This document shows, piece by piece, positions 22,037 through 34,852 of a stretch of DNA of 64,000 nt. Position 1 is the stretch's first letter, and every line of letters begins with the position of its first letter. The translations under genes were made by a program, and so were the position numbers. The notes under the pieces are model-generated. The model saw nothing but the letters and a program-made list of their open reading frames with translations. It searched no databases and was not told the DNA's origin. Source of the stretch: Microplitis mediator (Eukaryota; Arthropoda; Insecta; Hymenoptera; Braconidae). The DNA lies in assembly GCF_029852145.1 (NCBI RefSeq), contig NC_079969.1, positions 18,781,798 to 18,845,797 on the forward strand. Direction: 5' to 3'.

Positions 22037-25000
22037 TCATTTAGCTGTTTCTGAACTCTCTGGTTTTGGTGTTGTATCCAAAAAAGCAGGCTTTGTGTGA
22101 AGACACGCCAATTTAGTATCGCTATGAAAAAAAATTCAATTTAATTACACTCGTATTGTAAATTACCGTGCCGCCGTTTATTTAATCCTTTTACAATAAA
22201 TTATTTATATTCTCAAAGTTTCGAGATTTTTCTAAAATACTTCAGGAGGAATGTTACGAAGTGATTTAGAAAGTTTTATATTTTTCTCATGAAAATCTCA
22301 TTAAAATAAAGCAGCGAAAAACACACCTTTTCTATTTTTAATACAACTAATACTCAGTCAATTTTTAAACTATACCGCGCTGTTGAAAAAAGATTCAATA
22401 TTTCTTTAACAAAATAGAAATTACCTTAAAACAGTATTCAATTTAGATTTTGAACATTCAGACCACTGATAATCAAATTTCTCTTGATCATCGGGATTAG
22501 TTAAATTACGCGCTTGAAGATTTTGAAGAAGACCCATAATAAAACCATCTGGACATCCGAGTTTATCATCATAATCAATTCCAATGCTGCGAACACGCAA
22601 AATATATATTTGTCATTTTTTAAATTCAAATCAGATGGTACATTATAAAAATTATACAAAGAATTATGTTTCGGCGTTAAAAATTTCAAAAGTCCATCAT
22701 CACAACCTATTTGAAAAAATTGATTATTTTAAAAATAATAATATTTGGACAAACCTTTTAGCAAGCAATTGAGCGATTTTTGCGTAACCATATTGTATTG
22801 AATTTTCCATAATTAAACCAGGAGGCATAGTGTTAGCATTATTTTGAGATAAACAAAATTTTCCTCCTGCCCAACCTTGTACAGGCTCAAATTTCCTCTT
22901 ATTTTTAACTGATAAAGTCGACCTTAAGATATAATTTATTTTATTAATATATTGTAAATATACATGTATATTTATTATTACTGGTGATTTTCTCAAGCAT
23001 AGTAATTATATTGATGACAGACAAATCATTGATCATTTTTATGTAATTCATACCCAAAGAATACACCGCTAACTGACTAAAGCCAGACTCATAAAATTTT
23101 ATATTAAAATACGATCTATCTACAGTGTAATTTAATATGTATTAAATCACTACTTATTAACATTAAACTATAAAATTTCAGTAAAATAGGAGGAGTTTAG
23201 CCTTGTCCATTACTTTAAGCAACTAACTAATCTATGAACCTCTTTTATAACGACACTTCGAACTTAGCTACCTCATTAACATGACTAAAATCTTTAGACT
23301 GCACATGTACATTCAATTGATCAACATTAATAACTTTACATGTCTCAATCATTTGATACGATATAACACCCAAGTTGACGGTTTTAGATTTCTGCTATAA
23401 AAATATAAAATTTTCAAAAGAAACAAAAGAAGGAAAGTTATTGATTTTGGTCCAATTTTTGAAAATCAAATTTTCATCAGATGTCAACATTTTGAGGCAA
23501 AAGAAGTGAAGCGTCCTCTATTAGACGCCAAACCAGCAAGTACCACTGTCTCCGCAGGTTTTGTCACCAGTACTCCAACCGTTAAAAGTATCAACTATAT
23601 AAAGCTCTGCATTATATTACACGTTGCAACGCTGTGGTTACAGGAAGCCAATAGGTACCACTGTGAATAAGTGGATAAAGCCTTTTTTAGGGTATGGGGA
23701 GAAGTTGCGTCCCACCACTTATCGATGAGCAACCGGTTGACCAGTACAGGAAATTGGTACCACTTCTTCAAGCCCTCTTTGGCTAGAATCTCTTTATTTC
23801 CTGTGATGTCCAAAGTATGTGACCCACAGAGGTAGGACTTGTGGTGGCTGTGGTTAGATACCACGCGCAATGGGGAATTTTGATTCTACCTCTAGTTAAT
23901 GTCCACCTTAGTCGTCACTCAATTTTATTTTTCGGCTAAGAATGCCATCGCGGTCGGAAGATAAGGATGACCCCGCAACGGGTGTATGTCAATAGGGTTA
24001 GGTAACGGCTTTTCGTAAAACGGAAGTGGACTTCAGTCCCGTCACATCAATTAATTGTCGACGTTTTGAGGTCCTAAGAAGCTATAGTGACTCTTTTCAG
24101 ATTAACGTCCGGCCGTGTGTGTGTGTGTGTGTGTGCGTGCATGTGTGAATGTATGTGTGTAAACTTTATTTGTCCAACGATATTTTTGAAATGAATCAAC
24201 CGATTGGAATATACTTCACGGCAATTGAAAGGGCTCCTCAAGACTTAGAGGTGATTTGATTTAGTAGTTTACAAATTACACGAGATTTGTTCACAGAGGA
24301 ATAATTCCTATGTTATTATAGAAATTTTTCCTTATCTTATGCCTACTTATATTTGTGGGGGAAATATGGCGGATTAAGCATTAGTAAACATAATCAGTTT
24401 TCAGTCTTTAATTGATATTAAATGAACGAGAAGGACTACAGTAGTAATATTCAAAAGGCTTCTCTTCTACAAAATCTGAAGCTATCAAGACGAAAAAATT
24501 GGACTGATTAATTGAGTTTTCCAAGAGATATCTTGCTCACACACGGACATCCCAATTGACGTCCAATTAGTCTCATTTTAAATAATCTTTTTCTGATTAT
24601 AGTGTAGCTAAATAAAATTTTCAACTTACCCAAATTATTCTTTTGAATTTTCTCTAGACATTGGTATATTTTTTTCCCATAGAGGTGATTTATAAAATCA
24701 GTAAAAATTATTAAAAGTAGGCAAATCCAGTTTTTACCACAAGTCGATTATAGAGCACATCCTGATCAAGAAAAATGATTCGAAATAATTCGAAACAATT
24801 TGAAATGATTTAAAATAATTTGTATCGACTAATATATAAATTGAAACCGATTTTTTTTCTTATACTTGATAAAACTCAATAATTACGCAAAATTTTTGCT
24901 CAAAAAAATACGTAATACGCAAATTAACAAAATCGATCTACGTTACACTTCACCCACCGGTCACTCCTCTCCTACGAATCCTGACGGGCACTAGCCGACT

Positions 25001-28000
25001 TTTATTTCCCCGGTATCGGCAACCGGTCTAATATACACGTAAATTGAAACCTAAAACCTAAATCTTTTGGAGATGAGAGACGTTAGTAGTGGTGGCGGCA
25101 TGTCCTGGTGCACTTGGTATGCTAGATTATGGCGAGAGGGTCGCAGTTCTTATGATGCGAAAGAAGCCGATTAATTACATTAAAGTTGAAATAAAATGAA
25201 GAAAAGAAATCAAATAAAATATCGTAACGATGACGCGGGAACAACGCTGAGGGCCCCACAGGCCCGCGGTCTAGTACCCTCGCTTCAACGGTCCACTCGG
25301 CTAGACCTTCCTCGTTGAATCCATGCTCCACCTCACAGACACTCCAAACCATGTCGCGTACCGTACGCGTACTCCTCCGCACCCTCAACTTACCTAACAC
25401 TTATACTCCATACTCTCGGCTCACCATCTACAACACTCAACTTAACACACATACTAACTCTATCTCTCTCTAACACACAGACTCACACTTACTCCACCTC
25501 AAACTCCACCTCTTCGGCAATGTAACGTCACAAGATATACACTTAGCATGGATTAAATCATTTGTCTTAATAAGGAAACTCTCCCACTATCGCGTCATCT
25601 ATCAAATGATCTGAAATTTTCTGGAAAGTTGATGGCCAACAAGCTCTTTCAATTGCCACCTTAACCATTCAAATCGGTTAGTTAGTTAAAAAGTTATGGA
25701 GCGTTCACATCCACACCTTCCCCCCCCCCACACATACACATACATACAGACACTCGGAAATCATTCTGAAAATAGTCAGAGTAGGTTCCTAGGACCTCAA
25801 AATGTCGACATCTGATGAAATTTCGATTTTCGCAAATCGGGGTGAAAACTATAACTTCCCGAATTTTTCGAAAATCGTCGATTTTCTTGGCGGGAAGTCA
25901 GAAAAAGGATCACTGTTAACATTTCAAATCGATTCACTACAATGTGTACGAGAAATTAATTTTCAAAATTTGTTTATATACACGCGTGAATGGGAATCAT
26001 ATTTCAAAGTGCTAGCATTTTTGTTACAATTATACCATCGCTATAAATTATTCAGTATCAAATAATTAAACATTTTTGAACACATTAATATTTTTTTTAA
26101 GTTTAATCATGGGTTAGTTTTTAATTTTTAATGAAATAAGAGGCGAATTCTAGTTAATGACGTCACATGTGTCGTGAAGCTAAGAAACAATGGCAACGGC
26201 GTAAAATGACACAACCGCGGGAAATTTGAATAACTAATATGCTTGTAGAACCAGTATTATTTTGACTGTGTTTAACCTCTAATACGTCTAGCGTGTAAAC
26301 TTCGTTCTTAGTTTTTTTTAATTTTCTGATTGTTTTAAAAGTTTATTATAAACAGCTTCTGAAACTTATTTACCTCTCCAATGTTTCCTCTTTTTAATAT
26401 TACTTTCTTTCATAACTATTAAGAACAAAAATCAGTTGTCATTTTTTTTGCTTACTCACTAATTTACACTACCACATAGTACTAATGTTGGACCTGAGGT
26501 CTAGCTAGTTATAAACCTTGTGACCAACAATAGTACAGAAAAAATTACTAAACACCAGTGTGCTGTTACCATACTTCTGCGTTTATTTTTTAGTCACTTA
26601 TTTCATTAAAAAAAATTCTATTTAATTAAAAAAGATTTTTTTTTATGATTCAATGCAATTATAATCAAATTATATTATATTAATTCCTAACATTAAATCA
26701 ATTTATAACATTTTCTGTTAATGAAATTTTGGTGTGTAGGAGTTATAATCTAGCAAAAATACAATAGAAAATCCACGAGATCGTTTAGGAAGATAATCCG
26801 TATAGAACCTTCTTAAGTATTAAGTAAGTCCTTTGATTTCTTAATATTAGAGTTTCTAGGTTTTTGCAAATGTTTCAATTTCTACTTTGTATATTAATTA
26901 CACAAACTATGGTATATATCTAGTAACATTGAGTATAATACTAATTCTTAAGATGTATGAGATACTATTGTATTATAAGATATTAATAATCTAAATTTCA
27001 ATTTGTAGAATAATTATGCAATCACAATAAATAAAAACTTACCGTGTCATATACACAAACATATCATACTCAGTTTCGTTGAACGTAGCTTTGTTGTTAT
27101 ACAAAAATTTTCTTATTTCCTTGATAATATATTGTGCATCTAAACCACTTGCTGGCCTAGAGTTTCTATTTTTGCGTTGGCTCATTATAGCATCAGTGTC
27201 TAACACGTCTCTATCCTATGATAAAATATAAATTAATTTTTAAATAATCATTATCCATTGAATTTATAAAAAATATGTGAACGGACGAAGTAAGATAGTA
27301 GACCTATAAATATGTTTGGGAAAATTTTTCTCATTTTTTTTTTTTTTGAGTGGCTCATTTATCTCAAAATTAAGAAAACTAATTCCTTTATTAGAAACTA
27401 AAAATTTTATCTACCCGGAGCAAAAAATATAGGATACTACTTAAAAATATGAAATAAATTAATAAATTTGTATCGTAAACTTAAAATTGCGGCATTTTAC
27501 TGTAAATTAAAGTATTTCACTGTATGAGCTGTAAAAATAATGAAATATACGGTGCTTACGGTAAAAATGCTGCAAAATACGTTATTTTACCGTAATTCAC
27601 TGTCAATTACCGTTATACATTGCAAAAGATTTGCGGAGTGAATCTGGAGTAAACGCGGAGTGGATGACTTTTTTATTTATCCACTACCGTTTGAAATGAA
27701 AATCACTCTGAAGGGAAGTTTCGGAAAATATTAATTATAAAAAAAATACTAATATATAGTGAGCTTAGGTCTTTAACATTTCGACATTTATATGGAGTAC
27801 GGAAATTATTGCGAGGTCCCCTTATCCTAGGTTCATGTGAAATGATTTTTAAAAATTATAAGCAGCTGATAATCAAACTTTGACAAAACAAGTCCACTGA
27901 GTCATAAACTGTCGTATGACTTACATCAACGATCTTACAAGATTATATTTCATATTGTACTGAAATATCAAATATTCCCATAAAAAACCCCTATGTCACT

Positions 28001-28036
28001 ATAGTTATTCAATTATTCAATATTACCACTATGCAT

Positions 28037-28098
<62 letters not shown>

Positions 28099-31000
28099 TA
28101 TAATTTAGTGAGTTACTAAAACATTTCATAAATTAAAAACATAATATTTTAAGTTCAATTGTTAATATCTAAATCAATTATTTATTTAAATAATTATGTT
28201 TTTATTTAACAGCTGTTTTGATTAAATGTAAATTTATTAGAATATTAAATCTCCGGATTGGAGTGAATGCGGGTTGAAATAAAATCCACGTCACTCCAAA
28301 ATCACTCCCCCGTTAAAAAATCTCTATTCACTCCGCATGCGGCCGAGGCGAAGCCGAGGTCAACAAACATGTGATCTGAGGCTTTCTTATTTACTTCCCG
28401 AGGAGTTTATACTATTTTTCCCCTCGACGGAGGCGGAAAGCGGCAACTTCGTTTTGCACAGCGGGACGAAAGTTGACGCTTTCCGCCCGGAGGTGAAAAA
28501 ATAATTAAACGTTCTAGCAAATTCAGGACAAAAAATTTATATTTTTCATCAAGATCCCTATTTTACTTGGCCTCCATTCGTAACCCCAAAATGAATAGAA
28601 TTATAAATCGTATTTTTACTGTTAATGAAACAACTCCAACGATGGTTGGTATGATCTTTCCATTAGATAATGCATTCATGTAATTATTGATGACTTCCCA
28701 GAGATATTTAAGTTGGAATGCATTTGCTTTTTCTCTCCAGTCCATATCGTAATTTTCGACGAACATTAATAATTTTATATACATTCGATCTGTCACATTA
28801 ATTATATCATGTTTTAAAGCTCAAAATTAACATACAATTTTGAAAATTTTTAATAAACTGAATTATATAGACTTCGTCGGAAAACTCACCATTATCATCG
28901 TGAGCCGCATTCTTGTAGTAATTAATAGCATCTAAATAGAACTTTTCATAGACCTAAAGTAGGAAATAAGATTGGTTAATGTAAAGAATAAAAATTATTG
29001 GAACAGTTTCGTGATATATTGAATATTTTTATAAATAGAAAAAAAACTCAAATTAACAATCATAAAATTTTTCGATCATTTTTTCATAAAAAGTTCCTGA
29101 ATAAAGTTGGAAATTTTTTTTTTCATTAGATTTGCTCAAACCTCCTTAAAGAAATAAAACTTTTTTTATCTAATATGCCAACAATAATAATCTATTCTAT
29201 AGATTATACGAAGAACAGAACTTTTTACTGTCAAAAGTATTATTTTGGACGTAAGGGTAGGACTCTTCTGCCAGAAATCAAGTGTTTTTCTGAATATTGA
29301 TTCATCATGAGAGGTTTGTTTAAGGTAGGTCACTCGCAAAACGACTATTCTTAGAAATGCGATGAAATTAAAACATGAGATTAACAAAAATGTCGAATAT
29401 TTGATGAAAAAAAAAAACCGAAATTTTTTTACCGATTGTAAAATGAGATATTTACAATCAAAAAGTGCAGAATTGACATGCTAGAGGTCTACCAAGTATA
29501 GAAAAAAACGCATAGTTTTCTATATATCTCGAAAACGGTTCTTACCATTTTTTTTAAATTTATGCACTGCTGAATAAAAAAATTAGAAATTTTTTGAAAA
29601 ATGCTCCAAATTTTTTGACCGATTAATTTGAAAAAATATTGATTTTATAATTTGAATAATTTTAAAATACTTGAAGTGTCGTGGGGTACAAAAATCAAAA
29701 CTTGGCAACGTTACAGTCGTCATACTTAATCCACGGAAATTCAAACATCAGTTAGTTAGGTTAATTTTTGGAAATGAAACTATTTGAAGCTAAGAAATTA
29801 TTTGAAAATTTTACGAAATAATTTTTATGAATATCAAACATTTTTTCGATGATATTAAACAAACAAAAAAATGATTTTTTGACATCAACTTATATTAACA
29901 ATGGCTTTAGAATCCTGAAAAATTACGATACCGAAAGTAGCAGACATCCGATAATTTTATTCTTTTTGAAAGCAATTTACTTGTAAGTAGAAATAATAAT
30001 TATTAAAATGGGCACAAAAATGTATTCTATCCAAAATTTGTGATGGTCAAAAGTAATAAACTGTATGTATATTAAACTCATATTAAATCAAGATCGCTAA
30101 CTATATGTTTAATCTATAGCGTATTCAATATTTATATTTGCGGCGTTGCCATATACATTGTACTCATCAGTGTGATTGTATTAATGTGTATCTGTATACT
30201 TAAAACTAAAATGTACTGGATACAATCTCTTACAAAAATGAAATATTCTGGCATTGGGTACCTCTAACCATTTGTAGTTACGATGACGCTATACTTTTGG
30301 CTACGAATAACGCAACTGAATTACCTTAATATGCGTTAATTGAAGAATGCAACGTTTTTATAGACAAAAATAATTTTTAAAAACTGATGTTTCAGAGAAA
30401 AGCCATTTGCCCCGGAATATATTTTTACTTCCCGCTATGAAAATCAATGATTTTCAAAAAATTTGGGAAATTGTTATCACCCCGATTTTCTAAAATTAAG
30501 TTTTCATCAGATTTCGACGTTTTGAGGTCATAGGAAGCTATTCTGACTATTTTTAAAGTGACACCCGAGTACCTGTATAAGTGTGTGTGGACTGAATAAT
30601 ATTTTAATTAATTAACCGAGGATTGACCGAAAATTTTATGAGATTTTATAAAATTCCATAAAGTTTTTTGAAATTTTATGAAGTCCAAAAACATTGTATA
30701 GCTCTTTCATGAAGTTTTATAAAATTATAAATAATTTTATAAAATTTAATAAAATTTTTCAAAAATATATGTGTTTGTAGAAAATCATAAGTTTGAATCC
30801 AGTATATCAAAAGAATTGATTCCATAAACATTTTTCTAGTTTTGTTATATTTCATAGAGTTTTACCTAATTTAATGTGAGTTTATATTTTTGTGAAATTT
30901 AAATTCAGTACTGACGATAATATTTCGTTAACATATAAGGGTAAGAATATAACGATCGTGATAGAATGTACAAAAATAAAAAAAACATTCGTTTTCCAAT

Positions 31001-31469
31001 TATACTACTTTTTAATTTTTAGATTACGTCCTTTAAAAACCTAATCGACGTTACATAATTATGTATATACATTAAATAAAATCACTTACGTCTGTTTTCT
31101 TTTCAACCTTTAATGTGCCTGATTCCATTGATAAATAATAAAAAGGAGCGTGTGGATTGATTAGTAAGTGAGCTGAATTTGCTTTTGGTTCATTATTACT
31201 TGGAGTTTCAATTCCATTTTCATGTTCTTCTACCTCCTATCATAAGTAATGATTATAATAACACACAAATTCATTAACGTTACAAACATTTTTTCAAATT
31301 TCCTACAACTTACCGCGTTTGAAGGAACTAACAGTATGGCACCGATAATCGATAGCGTTAATATTAAATTAACAATATAAGCTTTGGTACAAATAAATAG
31401 TTAGTAAAATTCTTAATCATTCAGAATATATCATAAAAATAATAAAACGAAAAAAAAATACTTACTCAT
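22037..31469 (-). CDS. Secreted M12B metalloprotease-like protein, catalytic site lost (venom-type), nine exons
   Basis: Exons (minus): 31469-31466, 31381-31314, 31236-31090, 28953-28890, 28789-28620, 27215-27043, 22922-22755, 22586-22425, 22121-22037. All introns are GT-AG and phases agree, giving 346 codons plus TGA. Exons 1-2 encode a 24-residue hydrophobic signal peptide ending VPSNA. Exon 3 is a short propeptide-like part. Exons 4-8 resemble a reprolysin (M12B) domain: RMYIKLLMFVENYD opening strand, YLWEVINNYMNAL helix, TEYDMFVYMTR, GGKFCLSQN, GCPDGFIMG and EKFDYQWSECSKSKL. Exon 9 gives the last Cys and a Pro/Ser/Glu-rich tail. The zinc site HExxHxxGxxH is replaced: Q260, L261, K264, Y270, with only G267 kept, so a pseudoenzyme. 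No disintegrin domain. Parasitoid venom M12B proteins are the closest parallel; the venom role is inferred. Confidence 0.8.
23600..24052 (+). repeat. 430-bp dispersed repeat, copy 1 (intron 6)
   Basis: It shares order and wording with 38900-39311: GGGGAGAAGTTGCGTCCCACC, AAGCCC..TTTG, TCTCTTTATTTCCTG, GGACTTGTGGTGG, and an end GTCACATCAATTAATTG. The 3' end in TAATTAATT and variable 5' ends suggest truncated non-LTR retrotransposon or SINE copies. No protein recognised. Confidence 0.55.
24055..24165 (+). repeat. Fragment of the AACTTCCCGC repeat family
   Basis: TCGACGTTTTGAGGTCCTAAG through GTCCGGCC and a (TG)n tract, as in 17970-18080. It follows the end of the 23600 repeat directly. A shorter diverged piece lies at 23415-23505. 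Confidence 0.7.
25030..25530. other. GC-richer island in intron 6, unrecognised
   Basis: Markedly higher GC than its surroundings, with a 92-codon open frame on the minus strand (25400-25122: VRRSTRTVRDMVWSVCEVEH, VEARVLDRGPVGPSALFPRH). The composition suggests a piece of a retroelement, but I recognise no domain. The part 25400-25520 is CA/CT-rich. Confidence 0.3.
25690..25910 (-). repeat. AACTTCCCGC repeat family copy, inverted
   Basis: Reads on the minus strand as GGCGGGAAGT, CCCCGATTTGCGAAAATCG, ATCAGATGTCGACATTTTGA, GGTCCTAGGAACC and a TG-rich tail. The 87-codon ORF at 25802 is a by-product. Confidence 0.75.
27485..27605. repeat. Cluster of TTACNGTAA-type short palindromes (intron 5)
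   Basis: TTTTACTGTAA, TTACGGTAAA, TTTTACCGTAA and several half sites occur within about 120 bp. An inverted GCGGAGTG-type motif lies at 27636-27670, with CACTCCGC near 28330. Probably the interior of a small non-autonomous element. Confidence 0.5.
28036..28094. repeat. (TA)n microsatellite (intron 5)
   Basis: About 29 uninterrupted TA dinucleotides. Confidence 0.97.
28422..28493. repeat. 72-bp conserved hairpin, copy 1
   Basis: GGCGGAAAGCG and CAACTTCGT pair with ACGAAAGTTG and CGCTTTCCGCC across a loop TTTGCACAGCGGG. The 72 bases are identical to 37921-37992, while the flanks of the two copies are clearly diverged (shared ACATGTGATCTGAG about 60 bp upstream). Confidence 0.85.
30427..30785 (+). 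repeat. AACTTCCCGC repeat fragment followed by TTTATAAAATT motif array
   Basis: 30427-30585 repeats TACTTCCCGCTATG, CATCAGATTTCGACGTTTTG and GGAAGCTATTCTGACTATTT. 30615-30770 is an array of ATTTTATGA, TTTATAAAATT and similar half-palindromes. Both lie in intron 3 of the metalloprotease-like gene. Confidence 0.6.
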
Positions 31470-31935
31470 TTTTAAAGTTGTACTCAATATATTTCACTCT
31501 CCACAGTATCACTCGTGGATTTGTTAAACTAATAATGCCACGTCTGTACATCGACTTCGGTATTTATTGGAATGTACATGACATCATTTATTGAGAATTC
31601 GTGATAAAAAACATATTTATGTCAAAAGTAATAATGCTGAAGAATTCGTTTGAAAAACGACATTCGTTTAATCTGCGCATGCTCTTGATAAAACTATCTA
31701 TTAACAGCTATCAACAAAATAAATCTCATTAAAAATCGTTCAATTTTAACTTTGTTTTATTTTATTTTAAAATAAAAATTTAGTTGAATACTTCGAAGTC
31801 AGATTATCGGCAAACTTTAAGTATTTAAATTGTGAAAAAATTTATTATTAAGTATTCAAAATTATATTAAAACTATGCAAGCTTTCATTACGGTACTTGA
31901 CCACTTTATAAATATAAAGGGCATAGCCGGATTAA

Positions 31936-34616
31936 TATGGGAATTCTGCCCCCATGGGTTTTTTAACTCATACTCAGAGGATCGATTTGGTGTCGAATGA
32001 AAATAATTCACCTCAATCTTTAGCTCTTTAACTTAAACGGTATTCGAGAATTTCAAAAAAAACCTGTTGTTTCGGAATTATTTTTATTTTTATAGTAAAA
32101 TTCGGAATTAATCAATGATAATTTTTTCCTAATTCTTACGAGTCCAAAACATGAAAAAATCATATGATCATGATTTTTAAACGGAAAGTTGATTTTTAAC
32201 GGAAAAAAGCAAATTATAATCTTTTTTTTTTAGCCTTTTTAAAATATGTTACTCACCAAAATTCGTCAGAAAATTTCATTTTTACTCCTCTATACTCAGG
32301 AATTTTTTTGAAATTGTTGAAGTGGTGGAACAATTAAAAAAAAATAAAAAACTCATTTTTATCTTAAAATGTTGCGTTTTAACAAACTTTTATTTTGTTT
32401 TAGCACAAACAACCCGACTAGAAATTACATTGGGATCACCCAGTGTATGTCTCTGGGTCCCAATGAGGCATTTCCAATAGAGAAATCCTTATGAGAGCCC
32501 GAACAAAATCGAATCAGGAAATCCCAAACAAAATTAAAATAATTTATGGTCAGTATTTCCGAACTGGGTTCTAAGTGAGGTCCTAAGTGGGGCCTAATTG
32601 GGAAATCCCAACGTGAAAATAAAAAAAATTATTGTCACTTTTCCTAATTGGGTTCTGTGTGGGACCCAAGTGGGAGAACCCGACGTTAAAATGAGAAAAA
32701 AGTTTTTACCTTTTTTAGGGGGTATCCCATTTTAGCCGCAAAAAATAAATTTTTTTTTTTAACGGTAGCTTTTTCATTTTTCTATACACTGCAAATATCT
32801 TATTTTGTTTCTTGATCTGTTATTCTTTGGTATAATGATAAATATACTATTTACACACGTACGTCCACATACGTAGGTCAGCGCAGTGGATAGCATCAAA
32901 GACTTGAAATCTGAAAGATGCATGTACACTTCTTCTAAGTAATGTTCCTAGTACATTAGATTACATTCCGGATTTAATTAAAATTATCTTATTTTTTTAT
33001 CGCATTTTCATATTTTTTATAACAGGGATTCCCCAGTAGGGTTTCTTGGGGGGTGCCACGACTACATATCCGCGGACAAAATAACCACGACAAAATATCC
33101 CGGACAAAATAACCACACGACAAAATATCCTTAAGAAAAATTTATAAGTAAATGGTCTTCAAGTGAGGTTCCATCCATTTTTGACTATAAAATGTCTTCT
33201 GTGTGCAAAAAATAATTAATTAAATTGAAATTAATTAACATTTGCGGTTTTTTCATGATTTTAGTCCTATTTGCCACATTTTTTTGTGTATAGGTATATT
33301 TTTATAATCACACACACACACACCGAGTTCGTGAAAAAAGGCGCTATTATTCATACCTTTTCTGTGTGTGGGTATATTTTTGTAATCGCACACACACACA
33401 ATTTGTCGAAAAAGGGTGCTATTTTCACAGCTTTTTCTGTGTGGATATATCTTTGTAATTGCACAAACACAATAGTCATAAATTACTATTGAAATGTTAT
33501 TTGATCATGACAAATGTATCCTCGATAATTTAAATGTATTTATGGGTTAAGATATTTATGTCATTGGATCATTATATTTGCAGATCCTTAATGATATTGT
33601 TATATATTAAAATCATTGTTGTATACTTCAATAATAAAACGTCAAAACTTACTTGATAATTCCTAATTAATCATTATTTTTTGGTAACTGATATTTGACC
33701 GTAAAGTTATTTTGTCTCGGTTGCTTCGTCAAGTGATTCAATTTTTCCGGTAAATTTTATCGGATATCATGTCGTGTGGTTATTTTGTCGTGTGGATGTT
33801 TCGCCCGCGGTTATTTTATCCGCGGATCTTTTGTCGCTGTTATTTTGTCTTCGGATATTTTGTTACGGAACCCTCTTGGGGATTTCCCTATTAGGGCCCA
33901 GCTGAGACTGCCCAATAAGATCCCAATAGGTCTTTGCGTGATATCTCTATGTGGAGTTCCTATAGGGCAACTCAATAAGGGCCTAATAGGTCTAAACTAA
34001 AAATTTCTAGTAAATACGTAGAAATTTTTTTTCTACTTAAACTTCACAATTACATTATTTATCATCTATTTTCGATCATTTTACTAAACACTATGTTTAT
34101 CTTTTGCAAAGATATATTTTTGGTAAAAACAATTTTTATACGTATTTATTTGTACTTAAAAAATAATATAAGTTTGTTGAAACGCAAGCCTTTAAAAAGA
34201 AAGTAAGCCATTAATTTTTTTGAACTGTTCCACCAAAAAATTCAAAAAATTCCTCATTATAGAGGAGTATAAAAGACATTTTCCGACGAATTTTGGTAAG
34301 TGACATATTTCAAATAGGCTAAAAAAAAAAAATTTTATTTTTCTTTTCCCCGTTAAAAATCAATTTTCCGTTTGAGAATCATGATCATATGATTTTTTTA
34401 TGTTTTAGGCTCGTAAGAATTAGGAAAAAAATCAGCATTGATTAATTCAGAATTTGACTATAAAAATAAAAATAATTTCTGGAAAACAGGTTTTTTTGAA
34501 ATTCTAGAATACCGTTTGAGTTGAAGAGCTAAAAATTGAAGTGAATTATTTTCATTCGACACTAAATCGATCTCATAAGTATAAATTAAAAAAGCCATGG
34601 GTGCAGAATTCCCATA
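31936..34616. mobile_element. Palindromic element flanked by TTAA, with CCCAATAGG arrays inside
   Basis: TTAA flanks both sides (31932-31935, 34617-34620). Terminal sequences are TATGGGAATTCTGC and its inverse. Arms of about 455 bp (31936-32390, 34162-34616) pair over most of their length. Inside are GC-richer stretches (32400-32700, 33020-33050, 33880-34000) full of degenerate CCCAATNGGG, TGGGTCCCA and GGGCCTAAT motifs. A separate element, 33052-33873, has inserted. The TTAA duplication suits piggyBac or Kolobok elements; no transposase is present. Confidence 0.7.
33052..33873. mobile_element. hAT-like MITE with GGACAAAATAACC subterminal arrays
   Basis: TCTTGGGG (or TCTTGGG) flanks both ends, a 7-8 bp target duplication. 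Each end starts GG(G)TNCC followed by repeats of GGACAAAATAACC/GACAAAATATCC, direct at the left end (33070-33130) and inverted at the right (33775-33862). Between them, 33285-33480 is a three-copy tandem repeat of about 75 bp with (CA)n cores. No coding potential. The 8-bp duplication and multiple subterminal motifs fit hAT elements; this is inference. Confidence 0.65.
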
Positions 34617-34621
34617 TTAAG

Positions 34622-34836
34622 AAGAGCTCGAAAATAGCGGGAAGCTGGGCCGCAGGTTCAACCGATAGACAGATTTTTTCATGTTATTTCCATAAGAAAC
34701 TTTGATTGGAATACGGACTATCTTAGAGTTAATATGAAGAGCTCAAAATTTCAGGAAATTTTTTTTTGTCAATTTTGAACCACTGGAGATCCTAGGAGCA
34801 AATAAATTCGAAAACATCCCTGCTAAAAAACACCCT
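34622..34836. repeat. Repeat tail, then a solo right end of the AGGGTG family
   Basis: 34622-34680 carries GAGCTCGAAAATAGCGGGAAG and the tail GCCGCAGGTTCAACCGATAG of the AACTTCCCGC repeat. 34690-34836 ends AACACCCT next to TAAAATACATACATA and shows the GGATCCTAGGAGCAAA-like subterminal layout of AGGGTG element right ends. Confidence 0.55.
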
Positions 34837-34852
34837 AAAATACATACATACT

